In this document: positions 9,841 through 17,639 of the stretch, one piece after another
Layout: each line of letters begins with the position of its first letter
Position numbering within the stretch: the stretch's first letter is position 1
Assembly: GCA_902761625.1 (NCBI GenBank)
Contig: CACWLH010000009.1
Location: 1 to 45,552, forward strand
Direction of reading: 5' to 3'
DNA length: 45,552 nt
Origin: an uncultured Erysipelotrichaceae bacterium
GTDB lineage: Bacteria; Bacillota_I; Bacilli_A; Erysipelotrichales; Erysipelotrichaceae
Notes under the pieces: model-generated
Databases searched by the model: none
What the model saw: the letters and a program-made list of their open reading frames with translations, nothing else
Told to the model about the DNA's origin: nothing
Program-made: the position numbers and the translations under genes

Positions 9841-9873
9841 ATTATAACCGATTCTGTTAAAATCCCATGTCAA
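9841..9873 (-). promoter_or_regulatory. Candidate promoter of the pth-mfd-rqcP-divIC operon
   Basis: On the minus strand a consensus TATAAT lies at 9846-9841, 27 bases before the start of the first gene. A perfect TTGACA is at 9873-9868, but the spacer is 21 bp, longer than sigma-A prefers. The -10 may work alone or with a poorer -35. Confidence 0.4.
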
Positions 9874-9923
9874 TCACATTATTTTTGTTTATTATAGTGT
9901 GTATACTCCGGTAAAGGTGATCT

Positions 9924-10742
9924 ATGAGTGAAGAAAACAAGGAAATCAATGAAGTTCCTCAGACTGAGAAAACTTCCAGCACACAGAAGATAGTAACAAA
10001 GGGATTGTCTGATCTCTCCCCGATCAGGATTGTCAGATATGTTCTGATTTTCCTTTGCGTTCTTCTGGCAGTCGGCGTCTGGTTCAGAATCAAGCCAGCC
10101 TCTCCTGACGCAAAACCGGAAGAGGAAGAATCAGCAGAACCATCCGCAGAGCCTACTCCGCTGCCCAATGAATTGACTGATCCGGCCAGCGTGACCGTTC
10201 TGGTCAATAAAACCCATGCTCTGCCTGCGGACTATGTGCCAGCCAGTCTGGTCACACCGTATGTTCTGAGTATCTCCGATGTCATTCAGGTCAATGAACT
10301 GGCGGCTGATCAGCTCAAAGCGATGGTCAACGCGGCCAATGAGAGCGGCGTCACCCTGTATCTGACTTCCGGATATATTTCCTATGAAACCCAGGATGAC
10401 TATTTCAATGACCGTGCAAGCATGGTCGGTGAGGCCGAAGCCAACAAAGTCATTGCCAAAGCCGGATTCAGCGAACACCAGACAGGTCTCGCATTTGATT
10501 TCAGTGACAATGCGTCCGGCACCGCCACGACCGTTGCCTTCGCTGAAACAGATGCAGGCAGATGGCTGATCGAACATGCATGGGAATATGGCTTTGTGAT
10601 GCGTTATCCGGAAGGAAAGGAAGCCGTGACCGGCTATTCCTATCAGCCATGGCATTACCGCTATCTGGGAACCGATGTCGCCAAGGCAATGCATGACATT
10701 GCCCCAGATCTGACCATGGAGGAATATTATCAGGTAAATTAA
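9924..10742 (+). CDS. VanY-like (peptidase M15B) membrane-anchored protein, two catalytic residues changed
   Basis: A 272-residue protein with a cytoplasmic N-terminus, one membrane span (about 36-53), a Glu/Pro/Ser-rich linker (60-85) and an extracellular VanY-type D-Ala-D-Ala carboxypeptidase domain. The three zinc ligands are present: H185 and D192 in SEHQTGLAFD and H244 in PWHYRYLG. Two usual family residues are not: the SGYRS arginine is isoleucine (SGYIS, I152) and the EPWH general-base glutamate is glutamine (Q241, codon CAG). The family trims peptidoglycan stem peptides. This copy may be slow, altered in substrate or a zinc-binding non-enzyme. It is monocistronic, ending in a terminator. 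Possible -10 sequences are TATAGT (9893) and TATACT (9902), neither with a good -35. Confidence 0.88.
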   Translation: MSEENKEINEVPQTEKTSSTQKIVTKGLSDLSPIRIVRYVLIFLCVLLAVGVWFRIKPASPDAKPEEEESAEPSAEPTPLPNELTDPASVTVLVNKTHALPADYVPASLVTPYVLSISDVIQVNELAADQLKAMVNAANESGVTLYLTSGYISYETQDDYFNDRASMVGEAEANKVIAKAGFSEHQTGLAFDFSDNASGTATTVAFAETDAGRWLIEHAWEYGFVMRYPEGKEAVTGYSYQPWHYRYLGTDVAKAMHDIAPDLTMEEYYQVN

Positions 10743-10764
10743 CAGGAGAAATCCTGTTTTTTTT
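10741..10764 (+). terminator. Rho-independent terminator of the VanY-like gene
   Basis: Stem AACAGGA/TCCTGTT with a GAAA tetraloop (10741-10758) followed by a run of U to 10764. The stem begins within the stop codon. Confidence 0.88.
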
Positions 10765-10814
10765 ACGGATTCAAAAATAAATGGCCTAAAATCTCCGGTT
10801 TTTTCCTGTTCTGA

Positions 10815-10843
10815 TTGACTTTTCAATCATTAAACCGTAATAT
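10815..10843 (+). promoter_or_regulatory. Sigma-A promoter of rpmH-rnpA-yidC-jag
   Basis: TTGACT at 10815-10820, exactly 17 bases, then TAATAT at 10838-10843. It lies 50 bp before rpmH, giving a leader of roughly 40 nt. Confidence 0.75.
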
Positions 10844-10892
10844 ATTTACGCGTTGTTTTCTACATGTATAAAGACTGGAGGTGGCATGTATT

Positions 10893-11027
10893 ATGAAGAG
10901 AACATACCAGCCAAGCAAGAGAAAAACCAAAGCTAACCACGGCTTCAGAGCCCGTATGGCTACACCCGGCGGACGTAAGGTCCTTGCAAGACGCCGTGCA
11001 AAGGGCAGAAAGGTATTATCTGCTTAA
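10893..11027 (+). CDS. rpmH: 50S ribosomal protein L34
   Basis: A 44-codon gene beginning [18 protein letters not shown] and ending [13 protein letters not shown]34 is a tiny, very basic protein of the large subunit, and the sequence is diagnostic over its full length. GGAGGT lies ten bases before the start; an out-of-frame ATG at 10886 is ignored. As in most bacteria it precedes rnpA next to dnaA. Confidence 0.97.
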   Translation: MKRTYQPSKRKTKANHGFRARMATPGGRKVLARRRAKGRKVLSA

Positions 11028-11028
11028 C

Positions 11029-11052
11029 AGCCACCTTATGGTGGTTTTTTTT
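11029..11052 (+). terminator. Intra-operon terminator/attenuator between rpmH and rnpA
   Basis: A short stem CCACC/GGTGG (11031-11044, loop UUAU) is followed by eight U residues. Placed directly after the rpmH stop, it probably ends most transcripts so that L34 is made in excess over RnpA and YidC. Confidence 0.7.
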
Positions 11053-11068
11053 AACCGGAAATCCATAT

Positions 11069-11398
11069 ATGAAAAAGAAGAACAGAGTTAAAAAACATGA
11101 AGAGTTCCAGAAAGTGATTCACGATGGTAAAAAAAGCACAAATCACTCTTTTGTTCTTTATGTGACAGAGAAAAAGGAAAAGGAGGCGAGAATCGGCATC
11201 ACACTTTCAAAAAAGATGGGAAATGCCGTCAAACGCAATCTGATCAAACGGCAGGTCAGGATGATGTGCCAGGATCTGATTTCCTTTGAAGACTGTCCGT
11301 TTGACGCTGTATTGATCGTCCGTTTCGGTTATCTTTCCAATGACTTTGAACATAATAAAAAGAGCTTGGAAAAACTCTTTTCAAAGGCTACAATGTAG
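11069..11398 (+). CDS. rnpA: Ribonuclease P protein component
   Basis: A 109-residue basic protein of the usual size. The N-terminus MKKKNRVKKHEEFQKVIHDG and the RNR-type motif GNAVKRNLIKRQVRMM identify it; the second arginine of the classical KRNRIKR is leucine here. It binds the catalytic RNase P RNA and helps process the 5' ends of tRNA precursors. Its ribosome site (CCGGAAAT) is weak and a terminator lies just upstream, so expression should be low relative to L34. yidC follows after 26 bp. Confidence 0.95.
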   Translation: MKKKNRVKKHEEFQKVIHDGKKSTNHSFVLYVTEKKEKEARIGITLSKKMGNAVKRNLIKRQVRMMCQDLISFEDCPFDAVLIVRFGYLSNDFEHNKKSLEKLFSKATM

Positions 11399-11424
11399 GA
11401 GTTATACGTTAATAAGGAGAAAAT

Positions 11425-12363
11425 ATGAAGCTTACCCCCAGAAGGAAGAAGATATTCATGGTGGCAGCTCTGGTGTTCGCCGCGGTATTGCTGACAGGCT
11501 GCGCCATCCCGCGTGATGCGGACAACAACATTATCTATATCTGGAATGAACAGGTTGCCGGATATACTGTCCGTACATCTTTCGCGGATGTCATGAAAAA
11601 TGAGAACTGGTTCAATGCGATCTTTGTTTATCCGCTTTCCGCTATTATCAACAAACTGGCACCGGTACTCAGTGTCGGCGGCGCCATTGTCGTAGTCACT
11701 GTCATCGTCAATGCGGTTCTCGCAGCTGCGACAATCAAATCATCCATCGCTTCCCAGCAGATGCAGATGATTCAGCCTGAGCTGGAAAGAATTCAGAGAA
11801 AGTATGAAGGCAGAGATGACCAGGCATCCAAGATGCGTCAGGCACAGGAGATGCAGGCTCTCTATCATAAATATCAGATCAATCCCGCATCCGTGATGCT
11901 GGTAACATTCATCCAGCTGCCTGTCATCATGGCAATGTATATGTCCGTTCAGCGTTCATTCGCAGTCGCTACCGGAACATTCCTCGGCATGGATCTCCAG
12001 CAGACACCGATGGAAGGATTCAAAGCACTGTTCGCCGGTGATATGAGCGGTCTGCCACTTGCACTGTTATGGGTCGTCATGGGTCTGTGTCAGTTCCTCT
12101 CCATGAGAATTCCGATGATTCTTCAGAAGAAGAGAGCGGAAGAGGAAGCTGCCAAGCATCACCGCAAAGTGGAAGCTCCCAAGGGCCAGAACATGGTCAT
12201 GCAGATTTATATGATGGGTATGATCTGTGTATTCGGTCTCATGTGGCCGGCTGCCATGTCCCTTTACTGGGCGATCAGCTCCACCGTCAATATCGTCAAA
12301 ACATTGATTGTTCAGCAAATCATTGATAAAAAGAATGCAGCGAGGGGAGGTGCCCGCAGATGA
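11425..12363 (+). CDS. yidC: Membrane protein insertase YidC/Oxa1 (lipoprotein type)
   Basis: A 312-residue YidC1/SpoIIIJ-type insertase. It has a lipoprotein signal peptide with lipobox LTGC (C26 lipidated), a hydrophobic span around 83-103, a helical cytoplasmic hairpin (QQMQMIQPELERIQRKYEGR), then spans near 147-167, 205-222 and 262-285, and a basic C-terminal tail. It inserts membrane proteins with or without SecYEG; the ATP synthase c subunit encoded 25 kb downstream is a classic substrate. The conserved groove arginine of the first core span (the IIRL-type motif) is an asparagine, N96 in VTVIVNAVLAA. The end overlaps jag in an ATGA. Confidence 0.95.
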   Translation: MKLTPRRKKIFMVAALVFAAVLLTGCAIPRDADNNIIYIWNEQVAGYTVRTSFADVMKNENWFNAIFVYPLSAIINKLAPVLSVGGAIVVVTVIVNAVLAAATIKSSIASQQMQMIQPELERIQRKYEGRDDQASKMRQAQEMQALYHKYQINPASVMLVTFIQLPVIMAMYMSVQRSFAVATGTFLGMDLQQTPMEGFKALFAGDMSGLPLALLWVVMGLCQFLSMRIPMILQKKRAEEEAAKHHRKVEAPKGQNMVMQIYMMGMICVFGLMWPAAMSLYWAISSTVNIVKTLIVQQIIDKKNAARGGARR

Positions 12364-13004
12364 AAGTTTACACAGCAAAAACATTAGAGGATCTGCTCGC
12401 TGCCGCAGCTGAAGAAAAGGGCTGTGCGGTTGAAGATCTTCATTACACAGTCACCGAAGAAAAGAAAGGCCTTCTCGGCATCGGCAATTCCGTCAGTGCG
12501 GAAGTATTCAATATGGATGACGTCAAGGAATTCCTCTTTGACTATCTCGGAGATTTCTTCACCAACATTGATCAGGATATCGAAGTTGCCATCGAAGAGC
12601 GCACAGACGGATTCATCGTCAACCTCAACGCTGACAACAATGCGGTTCTGATCGGTAAAATGGGCAAGACACTCGCTGCCTTCAATACAGTGGTCAGAGC
12701 AGCTGTCAATTCCGAATTCAAGAAGAGAATCGACATTCTGATTGATATCAATCACTACAAAGAGGAACGTTATGCAAAGCTTCGTTCCATGGCAAAGAGA
12801 ATTGCCAAGCAGGTACAGAGATCCAAGATCGACGTTGCCCTGGATCCGATGCCCAATGATGAAAGAAAGATCATTCACAAGACACTGAATGACTGGAGAA
12901 ACATCAGAACCGAATCCGAAGGTGAAGCAAGTGCACGTCATGTCTGCATCCGTTATGTGGACAACACTGAACCGGCACACTCACCTGAAACCGAAGAAGA
13001 ATAA
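12360..13004 (+). CDS. jag: KhpB/Jag RNA-binding protein
   Basis: A 214-residue protein with three parts: a Jag-N domain (MKVYTAKTLEDLLAAAAEEKG...KGLLGIG, 1-50), a KH-II domain with the GxxG loop as GKMG (IGKMGKTLAAFN, about 100-112), and an R3H domain (PNDERKIIHKTL...TESEGE..R.VCIRYV) near the C-terminus. With KhpA it binds many RNAs and influences cell length and division in Gram-positive bacteria. It is translationally coupled to yidC, the standard arrangement, and closes the operon just before a terminator and oriC. Confidence 0.93.
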   Translation: MKVYTAKTLEDLLAAAAEEKGCAVEDLHYTVTEEKKGLLGIGNSVSAEVFNMDDVKEFLFDYLGDFFTNIDQDIEVAIEERTDGFIVNLNADNNAVLIGKMGKTLAAFNTVVRAAVNSEFKKRIDILIDINHYKEERYAKLRSMAKRIAKQVQRSKIDVALDPMPNDERKIIHKTLNDWRNIRTESEGEASARHVCIRYVDNTEPAHSPETEEE

Positions 13005-13014
13005 GTATCCGAAA

Positions 13015-13044
13015 ACATCTGTGATCACACAGGTGTTTTTTTTT
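13015..13044 (+). terminator. Rho-independent terminator of the rpmH-jag operon
   Basis: Stem ACATCTGTG/CACAGGTGT (9 bp with one G-U, loop AUCA, 13015-13036) followed by eight U. It separates the operon from oriC. Confidence 0.9.
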
Positions 13045-13117
13045 ACTCATGATGGTTCATATCATTCGAATGAAGAATATCTTTTTCTGATCCGGTCAAC
13101 GGTTTCATCTTATATAG

Positions 13118-13478
13118 TTTTCCACTTATTTCACCATCTGAAAACATGATGTTTACTGCATATATACTGTTTTCAAATCACATATTATCCACACTCTGTT
13201 CACATGTGTTTAAAAACAGTTTTCCACAATTGTTGAAAACTGTTGATAATAAAAAAAAGTATTTATTTTATTGACATTTTCAGCTGTTGATAAATGTGTA
13301 TTTCATTTTTTCATTCCGGAGTTTTCAACATTTTTCAGAGTTATTCACAATGTGGACTATTTATCCACTTATTGTCCACTTTCTGAAATTTGTGGAAAAT
13401 TGTGGAAAACTCTTTTATGCACAATATATAAAGGTTTTTTATACTTTTTTGAGATTGTGGATAAATTTTTTTTCAACA
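13118..13478 (+). other. oriC, jag-dnaA intergenic DnaA-box cluster
   Basis: This 519-bp gene-free stretch (13045-13563) is AT-rich and packed with DnaA-box-like 9-mers. Perfect TTATNCACA sites are at 13185-13193 (+), 13341-13349 (+, TTATTCACA) and 13456-13464 (-). Near matches are at 13118 and 13220 (+), 13241 and 13285 (-, TTATCAACA), 13322 (+), 13361 and 13372 (+), 13391 and 13401 (-, TTTTCCACA) and 13470 (+). AT tracts at 13248-13272 and 13424-13450 could unwind. A TTGACA at 13271 may belong to the dnaA promoter, but I see no well-spaced -10. Overlap with boxes suggests DnaA autoregulation. Confidence 0.9.
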
Positions 13479-13563
13479 ATTTTCATATAGATTTTACATA
13501 TCCGTGTGTCTAAAATTGATAATGCATCATAGTGCAACAACCGGGGAGCAACTATATATTTTT

Positions 13564-14937
13564 ATGAGTATTAACAGGGATCAGTATCTGGCGGATCTTT
13601 GGAAGAATCTGCTGGATTATATTATTACAAACAGAATACTGGAACCTGAGATCATCACCAATTTCTATGAGCCATGCTCGCTTTATGAGCTGACTGATGA
13701 AAAGGCGATTATCCTGGCTTCAAATATAGTATCAAAGCAGATTCTCAAAAGTCAGTCTGATATTATAGGCAATTCGCTGACAGAGCTTCTGAATCTTGAT
13801 CATTCTTTGATCGTGGAAATTTATCAGAAGTCCGAGCTTCCGTCCCATTCGGAACTGACCAAACCGATTCCGCTTTATGATGAGAGTGACTTTCTGTCCA
13901 TGCCGATTCAGAAGGACAGAACCTTCGACAACTTTGTCGTCGGCGACTGCAATAAAGAAAGCCACGCAGCCGCGCTGGCATGTGCGATCAATCCGGGTAA
14001 ATTCTTCAATCCGCTGTTCATTTACGGCAATTCAGGACTCGGTAAAACCCATCTTCTGATGGCAATTGCCAATCATGTCCTCAATGCGGATCCGAACAAG
14101 AAGGTTTATTATACGGAATCACTCAAATTCGTTGAAACGGTCGTCAATGCAATCCGTGACAACAAGATCGATGCATTCAAGCAATACATGTACAGTGTGG
14201 ATCTTCTGCTGGTCGATGATATTCAGTTTCTGGCCGGCAAGGAGAAATCCCATGAGGTCTTCTTCACGATTTACAACGAACTGGTCAATAACGGCAAGCA
14301 GATCTGCATTGCCTCAGACAGACAGCCCAAGGAAATCAAAGGCCTGGAAGACAGGCTGATCAGCCGTTTTTCAAGCGGACTTCCGGTCGGCATCGATTCA
14401 CCTGAATTTGAAACCAGTCTTGCCATTCTGCAGATGAAGATCAAACAGAACGGTTACGGCATTGATGAGGTTGATCAGGAGGGACTTTCCTATATCGCCT
14501 CCAACTTCTCCGGCAATGTCAGAGATCTCGAAGGAGCCTGGAACCGTGTATTGTTCTATGCCATTCAATTCCAGCAGGACGGCGGTGCGATCCGTTTTGA
14601 AACGGTCATGAACGCTTTGAAAAACCAGGCTGTCGTATCTGATAAAACCGGTCTTTCACCGAAGAAGATCATCAAGGCTGTGGCTGATTATTATGGCCTG
14701 ACAAGACAGCAGATCACTTCCAAGACCCGCACCAAGAACATTGCCAATGCCAGACACATCTCCATCTATCTCTGCCGGCAGCTGCTTGATATCTCCTATA
14801 TCAAGATCGGCGACGAATTCGGCGGCCGTGATCATTCGACGATCATGAGCGCATGTTCCAAGGTTGAAAAGCAGATTATAGAGGATCAGGTGTTCGCAAA
14901 CGCGGTCAATGAGATCAAGGCACAGATCATCAGCTGA
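13564..14937 (+). CDS. dnaA: Chromosomal replication initiator DnaA
   Basis: DnaA of 457 residues from ATG 13564 (MSINRDQYLADLWKNLL), which matches domain I. The frame is open 60 bases further upstream but that extension has no family resemblance. Domain I covers about 1-75, a short linker follows, the AAA+ domain III begins at TFDNFVVGDCNKESHAAA (120), Walker A is GNSGLGKT (155-162) and Walker B LLLVDD (214-219). Domain IV ends with the DNA-binding signature GGRDHSTIMSACSKVE. It binds the boxes on both sides of its own gene and opens oriC. The SD (GGGGAG) is about 14 bases away and thus weak, which may keep levels low. Confidence 0.97.
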   Translation: MSINRDQYLADLWKNLLDYIITNRILEPEIITNFYEPCSLYELTDEKAIILASNIVSKQILKSQSDIIGNSLTELLNLDHSLIVEIYQKSELPSHSELTKPIPLYDESDFLSMPIQKDRTFDNFVVGDCNKESHAAALACAINPGKFFNPLFIYGNSGLGKTHLLMAIANHVLNADPNKKVYYTESLKFVETVVNAIRDNKIDAFKQYMYSVDLLLVDDIQFLAGKEKSHEVFFTIYNELVNNGKQICIASDRQPKEIKGLEDRLISRFSSGLPVGIDSPEFETSLAILQMKIKQNGYGIDEVDQEGLSYIASNFSGNVRDLEGAWNRVLFYAIQFQQDGGAIRFETVMNALKNQAVVSDKTGLSPKKIIKAVADYYGLTRQQITSKTRTKNIANARHISIYLCRQLLDISYIKIGDEFGGRDHSTIMSACSKVEKQIIEDQVFANAVNEIKAQIIS

Positions 14938-14938
14938 G

Positions 14939-15060
14939 GTTTCCACAATTTTTACCCACTATTGTTCAACATCTGAAAATGATAAAATATTCAGGAAAAT
15001 TCATGGTTTTTATGAGTTTTCCACAAAATCCACAGACTTAATAGGAATAACAGACAGAAA
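14939..15060 (+). other. dnaA-dnaN intergenic DnaA boxes, candidate unwinding region
   Basis: The 157-bp gap holds box-like GTTTCCACA (14939), TTGTTCAACA (14962) and TTTTCCACA (15017-15025), followed by AATCCACAG and then an AT-rich stretch with ATAGGAATAAC-type triplets. This resembles the box plus DnaA-trio layout placed downstream of dnaA in Bacillus. Together with the cluster upstream of dnaA it would make a bipartite origin. The trio assignment is tentative. Confidence 0.55.
14962..14988 (+). promoter_or_regulatory. Candidate dnaN promoter
   Basis: Extended -10 TGATAAAAT (14980-14988) with TTGTTC at 14962-14967. The 15-bp spacer is short, but the TG extension can compensate. It overlaps a DnaA-box-like sequence. 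Confidence 0.4.
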
Positions 15061-15094
15061 AAGAAATATTACATAAACAGGGAGGCATCGCCAT

Positions 15095-16216
15095 ATGAAT
15101 TTTACAATCTCAAAAAATGAACTTCTCAATGCGCTGCAGGACACAGCCCATGCCATATCTCCGAATTCACCTCAGCCTTCGCTCAGAGGAATCAAGATCG
15201 ACGCTTATTCAGACAGTCTCGTACTGACCGGAAGCGACGCAGATATCTCCATCAGAAGACTTGTTGAGAAAGATGAGAAAAACAATCTCAATGTGATTGA
15301 GACCGGAGCGATTCTGATTGAATCAAGATATCTTCTTGAAATTGTCAGAAAGATTGATTCAGAAGAGATCCAGATCGAAGTGATTGACGGTGCCCTGACC
15401 AAGTTCTCGGGCGGTTCCGCTGTCTTCAAGATCAACGGCATGAGAGCGGATGATTATCCTGACATTGACTTCACAAAACCTTCCGCATCCGTGAATCTCA
15501 CTGCAGCCCAGCTTTCCTCAATCATTGAGCAGACCGCATTCGCCGCTTCCTCGAAAGACACAAGACCGGTGCTGACCGGTGTCAACTTCCGTCTTGAAAA
15601 CGGTGTGCTCAGCTGCACGGCAACCGATTCCTACCGTCTTGCCAAAAAGAAGATCAATATTGATTCCACAGACACATTCAATCTGACCATCCCGGCGAAG
15701 AGCCTCAATGAGGTCAGAAATACAATGCTGCAGGATCTCAATGCGGAGATCGAGATCTCCCTCAGTGACAGAAAGGTTCAGTTCATCAATGAATCCATGA
15801 CACTGCAGAGCAGACTTCTCGATGGCGGATATCCTGAAACAGACCGTCTGATCCCGAAGGAATTCAACTATGAGCTTTCTCTGAGCAGAAACGATCTGAT
15901 TCATGCCATTGACAGAACAACCTTCATCAAGAATGACAATATGACAATCAACCGTCTGTCCATGAGCGAACATGAGGTGATCCTCTCCAACCGCAGCCAG
16001 GAGATCGGTGAATCAACCGAACATCTCGCAGGTTTGTACAAGGGCGAACCTCTGGATATCAGTTTTGCCGGAAATTATGTTCTGTCCGCAGCCAAGGCAC
16101 TCAGAGGAAACAACATCAAAATCAGCTTCACAGCCGAGATGAAACCGTTCATTCTGACCGGCGAAGATGATGATTCCGTACTTCAGCTTGTCCTTCCTGT
16201 AAGAACATACAATTAA
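15095..16216 (+). CDS. dnaN: DNA polymerase III beta sliding clamp
   Basis: A 373-residue clamp monomer with the three-domain beta fold. The N-terminus is MNFTISKNELLNALQDTAHAIS, the mid region TGVNFRLENGVLSCTATDSYRLAKKK is the characteristic second-domain block, and the C-terminus ends LQLVLPVRTYN, matching the usual LPVR-T-Y end. The ring tethers DNA polymerases, mismatch-repair and other partners to DNA. A strong AGGGAGG precedes the start. It lies downstream of dnaA as in nearly all bacteria, but here carries its own terminator, so recF-gyrB-gyrA are transcribed separately. Confidence 0.97.
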   Translation: MNFTISKNELLNALQDTAHAISPNSPQPSLRGIKIDAYSDSLVLTGSDADISIRRLVEKDEKNNLNVIETGAILIESRYLLEIVRKIDSEEIQIEVIDGALTKFSGGSAVFKINGMRADDYPDIDFTKPSASVNLTAAQLSSIIEQTAFAASSKDTRPVLTGVNFRLENGVLSCTATDSYRLAKKKINIDSTDTFNLTIPAKSLNEVRNTMLQDLNAEIEISLSDRKVQFINESMTLQSRLLDGGYPETDRLIPKEFNYELSLSRNDLIHAIDRTTFIKNDNMTINRLSMSEHEVILSNRSQEIGESTEHLAGLYKGEPLDISFAGNYVLSAAKALRGNNIKISFTAEMKPFILTGEDDDSVLQLVLPVRTYN

Positions 16217-16223
16217 GCGTTTG

Positions 16224-16246
16224 AAAAGGCATGAAAATGCCTTTTT
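16224..16246 (+). terminator. Rho-independent terminator of dnaN
   Basis: Stem AAAAGGCAT/ATGCCTTTT with a GAAA loop (16224-16245) and following U residues, eight bases after the dnaN stop. Confidence 0.85.
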
Positions 16247-16276
16247 AAATAGGCAAAAAGTGGCTTGTACAAAGGG

Positions 16277-16328
16277 AAAAAGTGCCTTTTTATGATATAA
16301 TAAGGAAGGCACTTTTTTTTAATGTGCC
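16277..16328 (+). promoter_or_regulatory. Promoter and overlapping hairpins upstream of yaaA-recF-gyrBA
   Basis: An extended -10 TGATATAAT (16293-16301) lies in the loop of an inverted repeat, AAAAAGTGCC (16277-16286) and GGCACTTTTT (16308-16317). The second arm ends in eight U and would terminate read-through from dnaN. Transcripts starting near 16308 would begin with GGCAC, which can pair with GTGCC at 16324-16328, five bases before the AGGGAG ribosome site. No good -35 is visible. Confidence 0.6.
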
Positions 16329-16344
16329 TTTCAGGGAGATTCCG

Positions 16345-16548
16345 ATGGCTAAAATCACGACGGATTACATTACATTGCAGCAATTTCTGAAACTTGAAAA
16401 TATTGCATCCTCAGGCGGTGAGGCAAAGATTCTTGTTTCACAGCTTGATATTGCCGTAAACGGAGAAAAAGAAAACCGCCGCGGCCGCAAACTGTATCCC
16501 GGCGATGAAATTGTGATTTCGGGTAAAAGGTATACGGTGGAAAGATGA
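16345..16548 (+). CDS. yaaA: S4-domain protein YaaA
   Basis: A 67-residue S4-like RNA-binding protein from ATG 16345 (MAKITTDYITLQQFLKLENI), which has AGGGAGA upstream; the frame extends further back but into the promoter hairpins. The block ASSGGEAKILVSQLDIAVNGE-NRRGRKLYPGDEIVI is the standard YaaA/RlbA sequence between dnaN and recF in Bacillota. It is linked to ribosome assembly in Bacillus; the exact role is not visible here. The stop overlaps the recF start in an ATGA, indicating coupling. Confidence 0.92.
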   Translation: MAKITTDYITLQQFLKLENIASSGGEAKILVSQLDIAVNGEKENRRGRKLYPGDEIVISGKRYTVER

Positions 16549-17639
16549 TCGTCAGAAGTCTGCGTCTGAGAAATTTCCGGAATTATGAGAACGCATATCT
16601 TGAATTTGACAAAGGCATGAATCTGATCACCGGAAGAAATGCGCAGGGCAAGACGAATCTTCTGGAAAGCCTGGTTTATCTTTCGCTGACCAGATCGCAC
16701 CGGATCAATGATGAAAAACAGCTGATCCGTACGGATATGCCGTTTGCGGATATCCTGTGCCGGATGGAGGATGAAACTGATAAAGAGCTTCATGCGATTG
16801 TGCACAACCGCGGAAAAACGCTGATGATCAACGGTTCTCCGGTGAAAAAGAGCAGTGATTTCATCGGTAAGCTGAATGTGGTTCTGTTTGCGCCGGATGA
16901 TCTTTACATTTTCAATGATCAGCCCCGCGAAAGACGGCGGATCATGAATCAGGAAATCACCAAGGTATCTCCGCAGTATCTGATCAGTCTGAATCAATAT
17001 CAGCTTCTTCTGAAAGAGAGAAATATCATTCTCAAGCAGGAAAAGGCTGATGAACGATATCTGGATGTCATTGATGAGAAGATGGCGGATGCGGAAGCGC
17101 TGATCATATCCATGCGGGATGAATTTGTAAACGCCGTCAATGAACAGATGGGAGATCTTTACCGGGAGCTTTCATCCGACGATATCCGGGTTTCAATCAG
17201 ATACCGCTGCTGTGTGGACGATAAAAGCGATTTGAGAGCAGCTCTGCTGGGAATGCATAAAGAATCAAGGCAGAAGGATATCGAGCGCAGAATGACTTTA
17301 AACGGCATTCACAGAGAGGATCTCATCTTTGAGATCAATGATATCAATCTGATCCGTACTGCTTCGCAGGGACAGAAACGAATGACCATGCTGGCATTCA
17401 AAATGGCATTGCTCAGATATATCCGCATGAAGACCGGAAGAAAGCCGGTTCTTCTGCTGGATGATGTGCTGAGCGAACTGGACGGATCAAGACAGAAAAA
17501 ACTTCTGGAAATGGTCAGAGAGCCGTATCAGTGTCTGATCACGGCGACCGAGGTTCCGGAAGAAATCAGAAAAGGAAACTACCGTGAGTTCCGCATTGAA
17601 AACGGAACTGTGCGCGATGTTTCGGGAGGCAGGAAATGA
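16545..17639 (+). CDS. recF: DNA replication and repair protein RecF
   Basis: A 364-residue SMC-like ABC ATPase. Walker A is GRNAQGKT (30-37), the signature motif is in [17 protein letters not shown], and Walker B with D-loop is [11 protein letters not shown]. With RecO and RecR it loads RecA onto gapped DNA at stalled forks; recR is encoded about 10 kb downstream. It overlaps both yaaA and gyrB by four bases (ATGA), so production should be tied to gyrase expression. Confidence 0.96.
   Translation: MIVRSLRLRNFRNYENAYLEFDKGMNLITGRNAQGKTNLLESLVYLSLTRSHRINDEKQLIRTDMPFADILCRMEDETDKELHAIVHNRGKTLMINGSPVKKSSDFIGKLNVVLFAPDDLYIFNDQPRERRRIMNQEITKVSPQYLISLNQYQLLLKERNIILKQEKADERYLDVIDEKMADAEALIISMRDEFVNAVNEQMGDLYRELSSDDIRVSIRYRCCVDDKSDLRAALLGMHKESRQKDIERRMTLNGIHREDLIFEINDINLIRTASQGQKRMTMLAFKMALLRYIRMKTGRKPVLLLDDVLSELDGSRQKKLLEMVREPYQCLITATEVPEEIRKGNYREFRIENGTVRDVSGGRK

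Noticed and set aside
13504..13563. Upstream extension of DnaA by 20 codons
   Set aside because: The extension lacks any DnaA similarity, while MSINRDQYLADLW fits the start of domain I.
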